From JBELMB01 sp042088665 (GTDB lineage Bacteria; Pseudomonadota; Alphaproteobacteria; Rhodobacterales; Rhodobacteraceae): a DNA stretch of 15,440 nucleotides. Where the stretch lies: NCBI GenBank assembly GCA_042088665.1, contig JBELMB010000122.1, positions 1-15,440 on the forward strand, read 5' to 3'. Positions within the stretch are counted from its first letter, which is position 1. Every line of letters starts with the position of its first letter. The position numbers and the translations under genes are program-made. This document shows, piece after piece, positions 8,888 through 15,440 of the stretch. Under the pieces are notes generated by a model. The model saw only the letters and a list, made by a program, of their open reading frames with translations, searched no databases and was not told where the DNA came from.

Positions 8888-10303
8888 ATGGGCGATATTC
8901 TGATTGTCGACGATGAAAGAGACATCCGCGAATTGATCGGGGACATCCTCGAGGATGAAGGTTACTCAACACGGCTTGCTGGCAATTCCAGCGATGCAAT
9001 TTCAGAGATCAACGCCGAACCACCGGCGCTGCTGATCCTCGACATCTGGCTGAAGGACAGCAAGATGGATGGGATCGACATCCTGAAATGCGTCAAACGC
9101 GACAACCCTGATATTCCCGTGGTCATCATTTCGGGCCATGGCAATATCGAGATCGCTGTGGCGGCGATCAAGCAGGGGGCTTATGATTTCATCGAGAAGC
9201 CCTTCAACATCGACCAGCTTCTGGTGGTGATCCGGCGCGCGATGGAGACGTCGCTGCTGCGGCGCGAGAACCAGCAACTCAAGCGCGGCGAAGTGCGACA
9301 GGCCGAAATGATCGGCGAATCCGCTTCGTTCCGGGCGTTGCTGAGCCAGCTCGACAAGGTGACCAAATCGAACGGACGGGTGATGCTGACCGGTCCTGCA
9401 GGCTGCGGCAAGGAAGTGGCGGCGCGCTATATCCATGCCCAGTCGAACCGCGCGGGGGCGCCCTTTGTCACGGTCAATTGCGCGGGCGTCGAACCGGACA
9501 TGACAGAGGCCATGCTCTTTGGTCGCGAAAGCGCCAAGCGCGGGGTGGAACCGGGTCTGCTGGAACAGGCCCATGGCGGCGTCATCTACTTTGACGAAGT
9601 GGCCGATATGCCGGTCGGCACCCAGTCCAAGATCCTGCGCGTGCTGGTGGATCAGCAGTTCACGCGCGTGGGTGGCTCCGACAAGGTGCGGGTGGATCTG
9701 CGGGTGATTTCCTCGACCAACCGCGATCTGCAGACAGAGATCGCCGCCGGGCGCTTTCGCGAAGAGCTGTATCACCGGCTGAACGTGGTGCCGATCGCCG
9801 TGCCCTCGCTGGCGGAACGGCGCGAGGACATCCCGGTGCTGGCGCGGTATTTCATCGATTCCTGTCACAACGGGCAGGGTCTGCCCCTGCGCAACCTGAC
9901 GGATGATGCGGTTGCCCTGATGCAGACGATGACCTGGCCCGGCAACGTGCGCCAGCTCAAGAACCTCGTGGAACGGGTGCTGATCCTCGGTGACGGCAAT
10001 GGCCCCATCGAAGCGCGCGAGCTGCCGCAGGAGAACACCCCGGGCGAGGATGCAGAGGGCCGCGTGGTCCTGTCCGGCACCCTCGCGACATTGCCCCTGC
10101 GCGAGGCACGAGAGGCCTTTGAGAGGGAGTATTTGCTGACCCAGATCAATCGCTTCGGCGGAAATATCTCGCGCACGGCCTCGTTTGTCGGTATGGAGCG
10201 CTCGGCGCTGCACCGGAAGTTGAAGTCTCTCGGCGTGGTGACCTCTGCCAAGGCGGGCGCGCGGGTGGCGCGGCTCGACGAGGAACAGGTGCAAGAAGCC
10301 TGA
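8888..10303 (+). CDS. ntrX: Response regulator NtrX with degenerate GAFTGA region
   Basis: 471 residues. The receiver has D8/D9, phospho-acceptor D52 in LLILDIWL and K104 in FIEKPF. The extended Asp loop IWLKDSKMDGIDIL is typical of NtrX. The AAA+ domain has Walker A GPAGCGKE (169-176), Walker B VIYFDE (232-237) and LAERREDIPVLARYF. The C-terminal Fis-type HTH is around 431-452 (NISRTASFVGMERSALHRKL). At the position of the GAFTGA loop the protein reads LFGRESAKRGVEPGLLEQA, with neither the motif nor its length kept. Sigma-54 activation is therefore unlikely and the AAA+ domain may act in oligomerisation or repression. The ATG at 8888 has GGAG at 8876-8879 with an 8-nt spacer; an in-frame ATG at 8867 has its purines only 1 nt away. 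Cognate kinase is ntrY upstream. Confidence 0.93.
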   Translation: MGDILIVDDERDIRELIGDILEDEGYSTRLAGNSSDAISEINAEPPALLILDIWLKDSKMDGIDILKCVKRDNPDIPVVIISGHGNIEIAVAAIKQGAYDFIEKPFNIDQLLVVIRRAMETSLLRRENQQLKRGEVRQAEMIGESASFRALLSQLDKVTKSNGRVMLTGPAGCGKEVAARYIHAQSNRAGAPFVTVNCAGVEPDMTEAMLFGRESAKRGVEPGLLEQAHGGVIYFDEVADMPVGTQSKILRVLVDQQFTRVGGSDKVRVDLRVISSTNRDLQTEIAAGRFREELYHRLNVVPIAVPSLAERREDIPVLARYFIDSCHNGQGLPLRNLTDDAVALMQTMTWPGNVRQLKNLVERVLILGDGNGPIEARELPQENTPGEDAEGRVVLSGTLATLPLREAREAFEREYLLTQINRFGGNISRTASFVGMERSALHRKLKSLGVVTSAKAGARVARLDEEQVQEA

Positions 10304-10341
10304 GCGGCGCGCCCGGGCTGGGATCTTTGGGGTGGTGTAGG

Positions 10342-10959
10342 ATGACACGGATTTGGATCGGGCTGTGCCTTGCTCTGGCTTGGCTTGCAGGATGCAGCAT
10401 GCCGGAAGAGGACAAGATGCTGCCCGCAGGCATGTCCTTTGCCGAAACCGGCATCACGCCGGAAGAGACCAAGATCGCGGCGCTCAAACAGGCTTTGCTG
10501 GATCTCGGGCCGGGGGTCTCCCCGGTCGAGGCAGAAAAGGTCGCGCGCGCATCGGTTTTGAAGCCGCTGGATTGGGCGAAGGAGTGGAACGTCACGGATC
10601 CGCCGCTCTTGCACAATGTAAAGGTGAACAACGGCACGCGGCCGCGGGGCCTGTGCAAGGATTGGGCCGATGATCTTCAGGTCACCATGTGGGGGCTGAA
10701 GTTGCAGACAATTGACCTGCACCGGGCCATCGCCAACACCCGCAACATCCGGCTGGAACATTCCGTGCTGATTGTCACCGCCAAGGGGGCGGAGATGGAC
10801 GAGGGCATCGTGCTGGACCCATGGCGGCAAGGGCAGGGGCGGTTGTTCTACGTCAAGGTGCCCGAGGACACGCGCTATGACTGGTTGCCCCGCGAGGAGG
10901 TCTTTGCCTGGAAACGGGAATGGCAGGCCCGCGCGGCGGCGGAGTCTTTTCAGAACTGA
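10342..10959 (+). CDS. Predicted outer-membrane lipoprotein with a transglutaminase-like Cys-His-Asp arrangement
   Basis: 205 residues, family not recognised with certainty. The N-terminus MTRIWIGLCLALAWLAGC is a type II signal peptide with lipobox LAGC (15-18). Mature Cys18 is followed by Ser, so the Lol system should send it to the outer membrane. The body has RGLCKDWADDL (102-112, Cys105 at the head of a helix), LEHSVLIV (138-145, His140 opening a strand) and GIVLDPWR (155-162, Asp159). The order and spacing Cys, then His ~35 residues later, then Asp ~19 later, resembles transglutaminase/papain-fold cysteine enzymes. That is inference from motifs only. The ATG at 10342 has GGGGTGG at 10329-10335 upstream. 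It lies 38 nt after ntrX and before a hairpin terminator, so it probably shares the ntrYX transcript. The product could be a cell-envelope cysteine hydrolase or an inactive relative. Confidence 0.8.
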   Translation: MTRIWIGLCLALAWLAGCSMPEEDKMLPAGMSFAETGITPEETKIAALKQALLDLGPGVSPVEAEKVARASVLKPLDWAKEWNVTDPPLLHNVKVNNGTRPRGLCKDWADDLQVTMWGLKLQTIDLHRAIANTRNIRLEHSVLIVTAKGAEMDEGIVLDPWRQGQGRLFYVKVPEDTRYDWLPREEVFAWKREWQARAAAESFQN

Positions 10960-10974
10960 GCCATGACAGTGAGC

Positions 10975-10993
10975 CCGGGGCGGCCTGCCCCGG
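10975..10993 (+). terminator. Hairpin terminator after the lipoprotein gene
   Basis: CCGGGGC (10975-10981), loop GGCCT, GCCCCGG (10987-10993): a perfect 7-bp GC stem 15 nt after the stop codon, followed by TCGTTTCC. The T run is short, so termination may be partial. Confidence 0.5.
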
Positions 10994-11081
10994 TCGTTTC
11001 CTCTCCGGGATGGGTGTTGCCCTTTGCGAGCCTGTGTCGCTGTGGTGCCTGCCGCGGGATGCCGGGACGGATTGCCAGCCT

Positions 11082-11219
11082 TCAGGACGGCAGCGCGCCA
11101 TCCGGGGCTGTGGCAATTGGCGCGCCGTGCGCAGACATCTGGGGCCCGACAGGGTGTTGCAGGGGGTGTCCTGCGATCAGCCCGGCGACCAGAACGGTGA
11201 TCAGGAACGATTTTTTCAT
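11082..11219 (-). CDS. Possible 45-residue secreted or membrane peptide
   Basis: On the minus strand ATG at 11219-11217 opens MKKSFLITVLVAGLIAG, a lysine-led hydrophobic core typical of a signal peptide or single membrane anchor. A short Pro/His/Ala-rich tail (HPLQHPVGPQMSAHGAPIAT...) follows to TGA at 11084-11082. I do not recognise the tail. In support: it fills an otherwise empty 0.5-kb stretch and has a textbook N-terminus. Against: there is no convincing Shine-Dalgarno, and hydrophobic ORFs occur by chance. A weak -10-like TATACA lies at 11260-11255 (minus), and a perfect palindrome sits between it and the start. Cleavage could fall near residue 17 (IAG). Confidence 0.38.
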   Translation of the reverse strand: MKKSFLITVLVAGLIAGHPLQHPVGPQMSAHGAPIATAPDGALPS

Positions 11220-11228
11220 TGACGCAGC

Positions 11229-11242
11229 GCAGCAATTGCTGC
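11229..11242. repeat. Perfect 14-bp palindrome
   Basis: GCAGCAATTGCTGC reads the same on both strands. It lies 10 nt upstream of the small minus-strand ORF and about 230 nt upstream of the helicase gene. It has no loop, which suits a protein-binding site better than an RNA hairpin. No regulator is recognised. Confidence 0.4.
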
Positions 11243-11397
11243 AAAGCGACAGCCTGTATATCGCCGCGTGAGCAGCCCATTTTGACTGCGGGCTATCGGC
11301 GATCGGATTCAGCTGTTCCCCATCACGCAGGGTTCATATCGCGAGTGCCGGACGAGACGGGAGACGCCCGACCGTTCTGAGGCCCGCGGACCCTCTG

Positions 11398-11418
11398 CGC
11401 CACCCGTTCGGGATGGCG
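11398..11418 (+). other. Hairpin in the presumed helicase 5' leader
   Basis: CGCC-A-CCC (11398-11405), tetraloop GTTC, GGG-AT-GGCG (11110-frame position 11410-11418 on this window) can fold into a bulged stem about 52 nt before the helicase start. The leader from 11243 on shows no ORF with coding character, and a TTGACT at 11282-11287 is the only -35-like hexamer, without a good -10. A structured leader would suit a cold-responsive helicase gene, but that is speculation. Confidence 0.25.
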
Positions 11419-11460
11419 TTCACGCGGCAGCTGCGGCGCTTTGTCGGGCTCGGCCGAATT

Positions 11461-11473
11461 AGGATATGACGTG
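11461..11473 (+). promoter_or_regulatory. Shine-Dalgarno and GTG start deciding the helicase N-terminus
   Basis: AGGA (11461-11464), a 6-nt spacer and GTG (11471-11473). An in-frame TTG at 11441 would add ten residues unlike the family. An ATG at 11465 is out of frame. Confidence 0.5.
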
Positions 11474-12736
11474 TTTACATTTGACCAACTGGACCTCGCG
11501 CCCGCCCTTCAAGAGGCACTGAAGCGCGGAGGTTTCGACACTCCCACCCCGATCCAGGAACAAGCGATCCCGCTGGCGCTGATCGGCCATGACATCCTGG
11601 GCCTGGCCCAGACCGGCACCGGCAAGACGCTTGCCTTTGGCCTGCCGCTGGCCAATGCGCTGCTGGACATGCAGGGCAAGCCCGCGCCGAAGTCCGTCAA
11701 GGCACTGGTGCTGGCGCCCACGCGCGAACTGGTGAACCAGATCGCGGACAACCTGCGCAACCTGACCTCTCATACCAAGCTGAAGGTCAACACCGTGGTG
11801 GGTGGGCAGTCCATCGGTCGACAAATCCAGTTCCTGTCGCGGGGCACTGATGTGCTGGTGGCGACACCGGGCCGCCTGATCGACCTGCTTGAGCGTCGCG
11901 CCGTCGACCTGAGCACCGCAGGGTATCTCGTGCTGGACGAAGCGGACCAGATGCTGGACCTCGGCTTTATCCATGCGCTGCGCAAGATCGTGTCGCATCT
12001 GGGGGCGCAGCGCCAGACCATGCTGTTCTCGGCCACCATGCCCAAGCAGATGGAAGAGCTGAGCCGCGCCTATCTGACCAACCCGCGCCGCGTGCAGGTC
12101 TCGCCTCCGGGCAAGGCCGCGGACAAGGTGACGCAATCGGTGCATCACGTGTCCAAGCCGGGCAAGCAGGCCAAGCTGCGCGAGATCCTGTCGCGGGATC
12201 TCTCGGCGCTGACGCTGATCTTTGCGCGCACCAAGCACGGCGCTGAAAAGCTCAAGGATGGGCTGGTGGCGGATGGCTTCAACGCCGCTTCGATCCATGG
12301 CAACAAATCACAAGGGCAGCGTGACCGGGCAATCAAGGCCTTTCGTGAGGGCAGCGTGACCGTGCTCGTGGCCACCGATGTGGCGGCGCGCGGGATCGAC
12401 ATCCCCGGCGTGGCCTATGTGGTGAACTACGAACTTCCGGATGTGCCAGAGAACTACGTGCACCGCATCGGGCGCACGGCGCGTGCCGGTCGCGAAGGGG
12501 AGGCAATCGCCTTTTGCGCGCCGGACGAGTTCGGTCTTCTCAAGCAGATCGAGAAACTGATGAAGATCGACATCCCCGTTGCCAGCGGCGACGTCCCTGA
12601 GGAAGAGATGGCCGAAGGCAACGGCCGCGGCCCGCGCCGTCGTGGCGGGCGTGGTGGCCCGAAGCGGCAGGAGGGTGCTGCTGGAAAGCCTGCTGGCAAT
12701 GCCAAGCGCCGCCGACCCCGGCGTCGCGCTGCATAA
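11471..12736 (+). CDS. DEAD-box ATP-dependent RNA helicase (RhlE-like)
   Basis: 421 residues, cytosolic, unwinding RNA in ribosome assembly, RNA decay or cold adaptation. All superfamily-2 motifs are seen: Q motif GFDTPTPIQEQAIP (21-34), I AQTGTGKT (46-53), Ia APTRELVNQ, Ib ATPGRL, II DEAD (156-159), III SAT (187-189), IV LIFARTKHGAE, V VATDVAARGID and VI HRIGRTARAG (331-340). The C-terminal extension (about 380-421) is Gly/Arg/Lys-rich (RGPRRRGGRGGPKRQ, KRRRPRRR), an RNA-binding tail common in RhlE-type enzymes. The catalytic core is complete. The start is GTG 11471. A 511-nt region separates it from the lipoprotein gene, so it is probably its own transcription unit, closed by the terminator at 12834-12863. 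Helicase class is certain; the exact paralogue (rhlE versus others) is not. Confidence 0.93.
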   Translation: MFTFDQLDLAPALQEALKRGGFDTPTPIQEQAIPLALIGHDILGLAQTGTGKTLAFGLPLANALLDMQGKPAPKSVKALVLAPTRELVNQIADNLRNLTSHTKLKVNTVVGGQSIGRQIQFLSRGTDVLVATPGRLIDLLERRAVDLSTAGYLVLDEADQMLDLGFIHALRKIVSHLGAQRQTMLFSATMPKQMEELSRAYLTNPRRVQVSPPGKAADKVTQSVHHVSKPGKQAKLREILSRDLSALTLIFARTKHGAEKLKDGLVADGFNAASIHGNKSQGQRDRAIKAFREGSVTVLVATDVAARGIDIPGVAYVVNYELPDVPENYVHRIGRTARAGREGEAIAFCAPDEFGLLKQIEKLMKIDIPVASGDVPEEEMAEGNGRGPRRRGGRGGPKRQEGAAGKPAGNAKRRRPRRRAA

Positions 12737-12800
12737 GCGCGCATAGGACTGCGCTGCATAAGCGCGCACAGGACCGCGCTGCATGAGCGCGCGACTGGGC
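12726..12800 (+). repeat. Three tandem 25-bp hairpin repeats over the helicase stop codon
   Basis: Units at 12726-12750, 12751-12775 and 12776-12800. Units 1 and 2 differ at two of 25 positions; unit 3 keeps the first 17 nt with one change and then diverges. Each unit starts GCGCTGCATAAGCGCGC (GCATG in unit 3), which folds as stem GCGCT/AGCGC around a 5-nt loop. In units 1 and 3 the stem extends to 6 bp (CGCGCT/AGCGCG). The helicase TAA (12734-12736) lies in the loop and 3' arm of unit 1. The likely role is mRNA 3'-end stability or attenuation; no T run follows. Confidence 0.85.
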
Positions 12801-12833
12801 CGAAATTTGGCAATGCGCCGACAGACCGGCCAA

Positions 12834-12863
12834 AAGAAACCGCGCCCCCGGGTGCGGTTTCTT
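12834..12863 (+). terminator. Rho-independent-type terminator after the helicase gene
   Basis: AAGAAACCGC (12834-12843) and GCGGTTTCTT (12854-12863) form a perfect 10-bp stem around a 10-nt C/G-rich loop, followed by CCGTTTC. A-rich on the left and T-rich on the right, it is the strongest terminator in the window. On the minus strand it is followed by TTTT-like bases and could work in both directions. Confidence 0.75.
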
Positions 12864-13179
12864 CCGTTTCAGGATGCGCTATGGACGGTTGCGGGGGGCC
12901 GACGCCGCGTCGCAGGCAAGTTCGGACCCATATGGCGCGGCCGGTTTCGACCAAGTGGATTCGCAACTGCCGCTGTTTCCCAAGCCGGTTTCTGAACCCG
13001 TCCTTGCCCGTCTCGATGGGCGCGCACTCGGGCCATCCCCCTCGGCCCGAACGCCATGGACGACACCCGGGGAACAGCCGGGCAAAGCGGACCTTGGTCG
13101 CAGGCGTTGACCTTGGACCATGCTCGTGTCATGCCAACGGTTGTTTGGCTTGGAGGGCGATGCCCGTGGCGGTCACAGC
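12864..13179. other. 316-nt gap before trkA, no convincing gene
   Basis: Several overlapping open frames of 70-100 codons run in different frames (for example ATG 12874 to 13110 and ATG 12881 to 13183), as expected by chance in GC-rich DNA. None shows a domain or a good ribosome site. A TTGACC at 13107-13112 with CATGCC 17 nt on (13130-13135) is a weak promoter candidate for trkA. I see no RNA gene. Confidence 0.4.
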
Positions 13180-14556
13180 ATGAAAGTCATCATCTGCGGT
13201 GCAGGGCAGGTGGGCTGGCAAATTGCCCGCCACTTGTCGGGTGAGCGCAACGACGTCACGGTTGTGGACAACAACCCCGACCTTGTGCGGCGCGCGACAG
13301 AGACGCTGGATGTGCAGGGCATCTCCGGCTTTGCGTCTTACCCGGATGTGCTGGATCGGGCCGGTGCGCGCGATGCGGACATGATCATCGCCGCAACTTA
13401 CTCGGACGAGGTCAACATGGTGACCTGCCAGGTGGCGCATTCGGTCTTTGCCGTGCCGCGCAAGATCGCGCGCCTGCGGGCCGAAAGCTATCTGACGGTG
13501 ATCTATTCCGACCTCTACCGGCGCGACCACATGCCGATCGACGTGGTGATCAGCCCCGAACGCGAAGTGGCCGAAGCCGCGCTGCAACGGCTCGCCGCCC
13601 CGGCGACTTTTGACACAGAGACGTTTCTGGACGGCGGCGTGCAGTTGATGGGGCTGGTGATCGACGAGAATTGCCCCATCGTGAACACGCCGCTGCGGCA
13701 ACTCTCGGACCTGTTTTCCACATTGCGCGCCGTGGTGGTCGGGGTGCGGCGCGAAGGCACGCTGTTTGCGCCGGCATCGCGTGACCAGATGTTTGTCGGG
13801 GACAGCATCTATGTGATGGTGCATGCCGACGACATCCGCCGCACGCTGGAGATCTTTGGCAAGGAAGTCCGCAAGCAGGAGCGCGTGGTCATCGTCGGTG
13901 GCGGCAATGTCGGTCTGGCAGTGGCGCGACGGCTCGAAAGCGGGCCGGAGCGGATCCGGGCCAAGGTCATCGAACGCAACCGCAAATGCGCCGAACGCGC
14001 CGCCGAGGAACTGGAGCGGACCATCGTGCTGCACGGCGACGGGCTGGACGCGGGGCTGTTGTCGGAGGCGGGCGTTGCGCGCGCCGATGCGGCGCTTTGC
14101 GTGACCGATGACGACAAGGTCAATCTGCTGGCGGCGGTCCGCGCCAAGGCCGAAGGCTGCCCGATGGTCATCGCCCTGATCAACGATCCAACGCTTGTGC
14201 CGCTGATGGATCCGCTGGGCATCGACGCCTATATCAATCCGCGGTCGACCACCGTGTCCTCGATCCTGCGCCATATTCGCCATGGCCGGGTGAGCGCGGT
14301 CTATTCCATCGGCGACGCCGAAGCGGAGGTCATCGAGGCCGAAGTGTTGTCGACCTCCCCCATCGCCGGTGTCGAGATAAGAGACATCGACTTTCCCGAA
14401 GGCGTGCTGGTCGGCGCGGTGCGCAAGGGCGAGAAAGTGGTCAAACCCTCCGGAAGCTTGCGCATCGATGAGGGCGACAAGATCGTGATCTTTGCCCTGT
14501 CAGGGGACGTGCCAGAGGTCGAGCGCCTGTTGCAGGTCTCGATCGACTTCTTTTGA
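13180..14556 (+). CDS. trkA: Trk system K+ uptake regulatory protein TrkA
   Basis: 458 residues, the standard TrkA length. It is a peripheral inner-membrane protein that binds NAD(H)/ATP and gates the TrkH pore. It has two RCK halves. The first has the Rossmann motif GAGQVG (7-12) and acidic Asp30 at the end of strand 2 (VTVVD). The second has VVIVGGGNVG (236-245). Each is followed by a TrkA_C domain: about 150-225 (LMGLVIDENCPIVNTPL...) and about 380-455 (AEVLSTSPIAGVEIRDIDF...). ATG 13180 begins MKVIICGAGQVG as in the family. An in-frame ATG at 13120 would add 20 unconserved residues. Its TGA shares one base with the trkH ATG (TGATG), so pore and regulator are co-translated. Confidence 0.95.
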   Translation: MKVIICGAGQVGWQIARHLSGERNDVTVVDNNPDLVRRATETLDVQGISGFASYPDVLDRAGARDADMIIAATYSDEVNMVTCQVAHSVFAVPRKIARLRAESYLTVIYSDLYRRDHMPIDVVISPEREVAEAALQRLAAPATFDTETFLDGGVQLMGLVIDENCPIVNTPLRQLSDLFSTLRAVVVGVRREGTLFAPASRDQMFVGDSIYVMVHADDIRRTLEIFGKEVRKQERVVIVGGGNVGLAVARRLESGPERIRAKVIERNRKCAERAAEELERTIVLHGDGLDAGLLSEAGVARADAALCVTDDDKVNLLAAVRAKAEGCPMVIALINDPTLVPLMDPLGIDAYINPRSTTVSSILRHIRHGRVSAVYSIGDAEAEVIEAEVLSTSPIAGVEIRDIDFPEGVLVGAVRKGEKVVKPSGSLRIDEGDKIVIFALSGDVPEVERLLQVSIDFF

Positions 14557-15440
14557 TGAGGCTGCTGACACGGCTGCCACTGTTTCTGGCCATGACCGGG
14601 CTGGTGTCGCTGTCGATGCTGGTGCCCGCGGGCTTTGCGCTGGCAATCGAGGATTTCCACGATGCGCGCAGCTTTTTCTACGCGGGGCTGATCGGGCTGA
14701 TCCTGACGGTGCTTGTGGCGTTGGCGCTGGACAACCGCGAGCATCACCGCAGCGCCCTGCGGCACCTTGTGGCGCTGACGGCTGCCTTTGTGCTCTTGCC
14801 CGTGATGATGGCGGTGCCCTTCTTTGAGGCGGTGCGCACCACCAGCTTTGCCAGTGCTTACTTCGAGATGGTGTCCAGCTTTACCACGACCGGCGCCACG
14901 CTGTTCGAGGCGGCACGGCTTTCGGGGCCAGAGCATCTGTGGCGGGCGCAGGTTGGCTGGATGGGCGGGCTCGTGATCTGGGTCGCGGCCTCGGCCATTC
15001 TGGCCCCGCTGACGCTGGGCGGGTTCGAAGTCACCGCATCGGGGGCACCGGGACAGGGCGTGGTTTCTGGCGCGGCGCGCAGTTCTGTCAGCGCACCCGC
15101 GGCCCGGCTGCGGCGCAGTGCCGAAGCGCTCGCGCCGTTGTACTTTGGGCTGACGCTGGCGCTGACGATCATGCTGCTGGTCGCCGGGGATCCGCCCCTT
15201 GTGGCGCTGAGCCATGCGATGTCGGTGATGTCGACCTCGGGCATCTCGCCCGTCGGCGGGTTGGAGAACGGCACCAGCGGCTTGCCGGGGGAGATGATTC
15301 TCTTTGTGTTCTTCGCATTTGCCCTGTCGCGGCACACCTTTGCCAACGACATCCGGCAGGAAAAGGGGCTTTGGTACGATGCGGAGTTCCGGCTGGGCAT
15401 CATCATCGTCGCGCTGGTGCCTCTGGCGCTGTTCCTGCGC
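14556..15440 (+). CDS. trkH: Trk system K+ uptake protein TrkH, N-terminal part (truncated by window)
   Basis: Reading from the ATG at 14556-14558 the frame stays open to the last base, giving 295 residues of the expected ~480-510. It is a multi-pass inner-membrane K+ channel-like transporter with four pore loops. Hydrophobic segments are at about 9-31, 42-58, 69-92, 135-156, 193-211, 246-259 and 280-294. The first pore loop reads SSFTTTGATLF (107-117) with selectivity-filter TTTGA. The second reads MSTSGISPVGG (225-235) and keeps the central Gly229. The other two loops lie beyond the window. The start overlaps the trkA stop by one base, which fixes it. It works with TrkA upstream. Confidence 0.93.
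   Translation, partial: MRLLTRLPLFLAMTGLVSLSMLVPAGFALAIEDFHDARSFFYAGLIGLILTVLVALALDNREHHRSALRHLVALTAAFVLLPVMMAVPFFEAVRTTSFASAYFEMVSSFTTTGATLFEAARLSGPEHLWRAQVGWMGGLVIWVAASAILAPLTLGGFEVTASGAPGQGVVSGAARSSVSAPAARLRRSAEALAPLYFGLTLALTIMLLVAGDPPLVALSHAMSVMSTSGISPVGGLENGTSGLPGEMILFVFFAFALSRHTFANDIRQEKGLWYDAEFRLGIIIVALVPLALFLR

Noticed and set aside
9002..10348. 448-codon minus-strand open frame
   Set aside because: Antisense shadow of ntrX, with no recognisable domain and the same His/Arg-rich composition.
12726..12800. CRISPR-like array
   Set aside because: The units are contiguous 25-mers without spacers, and no cas gene is present; this is a tandem hairpin repeat.
12874..13110. 78-codon plus-strand ORF before trkA
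   Set aside because: Pro/Ala/Gly-rich, overlaps other random frames of similar length, begins just after the terminator without a clear ribosome site, and has no family resemblance. Conservation could revive it.
13129..14283. 384-codon minus-strand open frame
   Set aside because: Antisense to trkA, whose two RCK domains are intact; no ribosome site or family features.

Overview
The window looks like chromosomal DNA of an alphaproteobacterium of the Rhodobacteraceae (Rhodobacter/Roseobacter group). The evidence is high GC content, the gene order dusB(nifR3)-ntrB-ntrC-ntrY-ntrX followed further on by trkA-trkH, a fused ispDF gene, and an NtrC that lacks the sigma-54 contact motif, as known from Rhodobacter capsulatus. 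This is core-genome territory. I see no phage, insertion sequence, tRNA, rRNA or CRISPR array.

Layout. Bases 1-469 hold the 3' end of an MmgE/PrpD-family gene (+). Facing it is a minus-strand operon, ispDF-pgpA-cinA (2754 down to 672), in which each gene overlaps the next by exactly 4 nt (ATGA, then GTGA). A divergent, locally AT-rich promoter region (2755-2952) separates it from the plus-strand nitrogen-regulation cluster: dusB (2953-3936), ntrB (3936-5075), ntrC (5087-6457), ntrY (6599-8863) and ntrX (8888-10303). A small lipoprotein gene (10342-10959) follows and ends in a hairpin terminator. A 0.5-kb intergenic stretch then carries a possible 45-codon minus-strand secreted-peptide gene and a perfect palindrome. 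Next come a DEAD-box RNA helicase (11471-12736), three tandem 25-bp hairpin repeats over its stop codon, a strong terminator, a 316-nt gap, and trkA (13180-14556) overlapping trkH, which runs off the right edge.

How the genes work together. NtrB/NtrC form the cytosolic nitrogen-status two-component pair. NtrY/NtrX form the membrane-linked pair that is usually its neighbour. DusB modifies tRNA and is co-transcribed upstream of ntrB, the classic nifR3-ntrBC arrangement. TrkA/TrkH are the regulatory and pore subunits of a K+ uptake system. The minus-strand operon serves isoprenoid precursor synthesis (IspDF), phosphatidylglycerol synthesis (PgpA) and pyridine-nucleotide salvage (CinA/PncC-type).

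Items most worth a second look: both response regulators lack a recognisable GAFTGA loop, and NtrC has about 17-20 residues deleted there; the lipoprotein after ntrX has a Cys-His-Asp arrangement like transglutaminase/papain-fold enzymes; triple 25-bp hairpin repeats sit at the helicase stop codon; an inverted repeat overlaps the predicted -10 of the dusB-ntrBC promoter; and a tiny signal-peptide-like ORF is preceded by a 14-bp palindrome. I did not find a clearly new multi-gene system.
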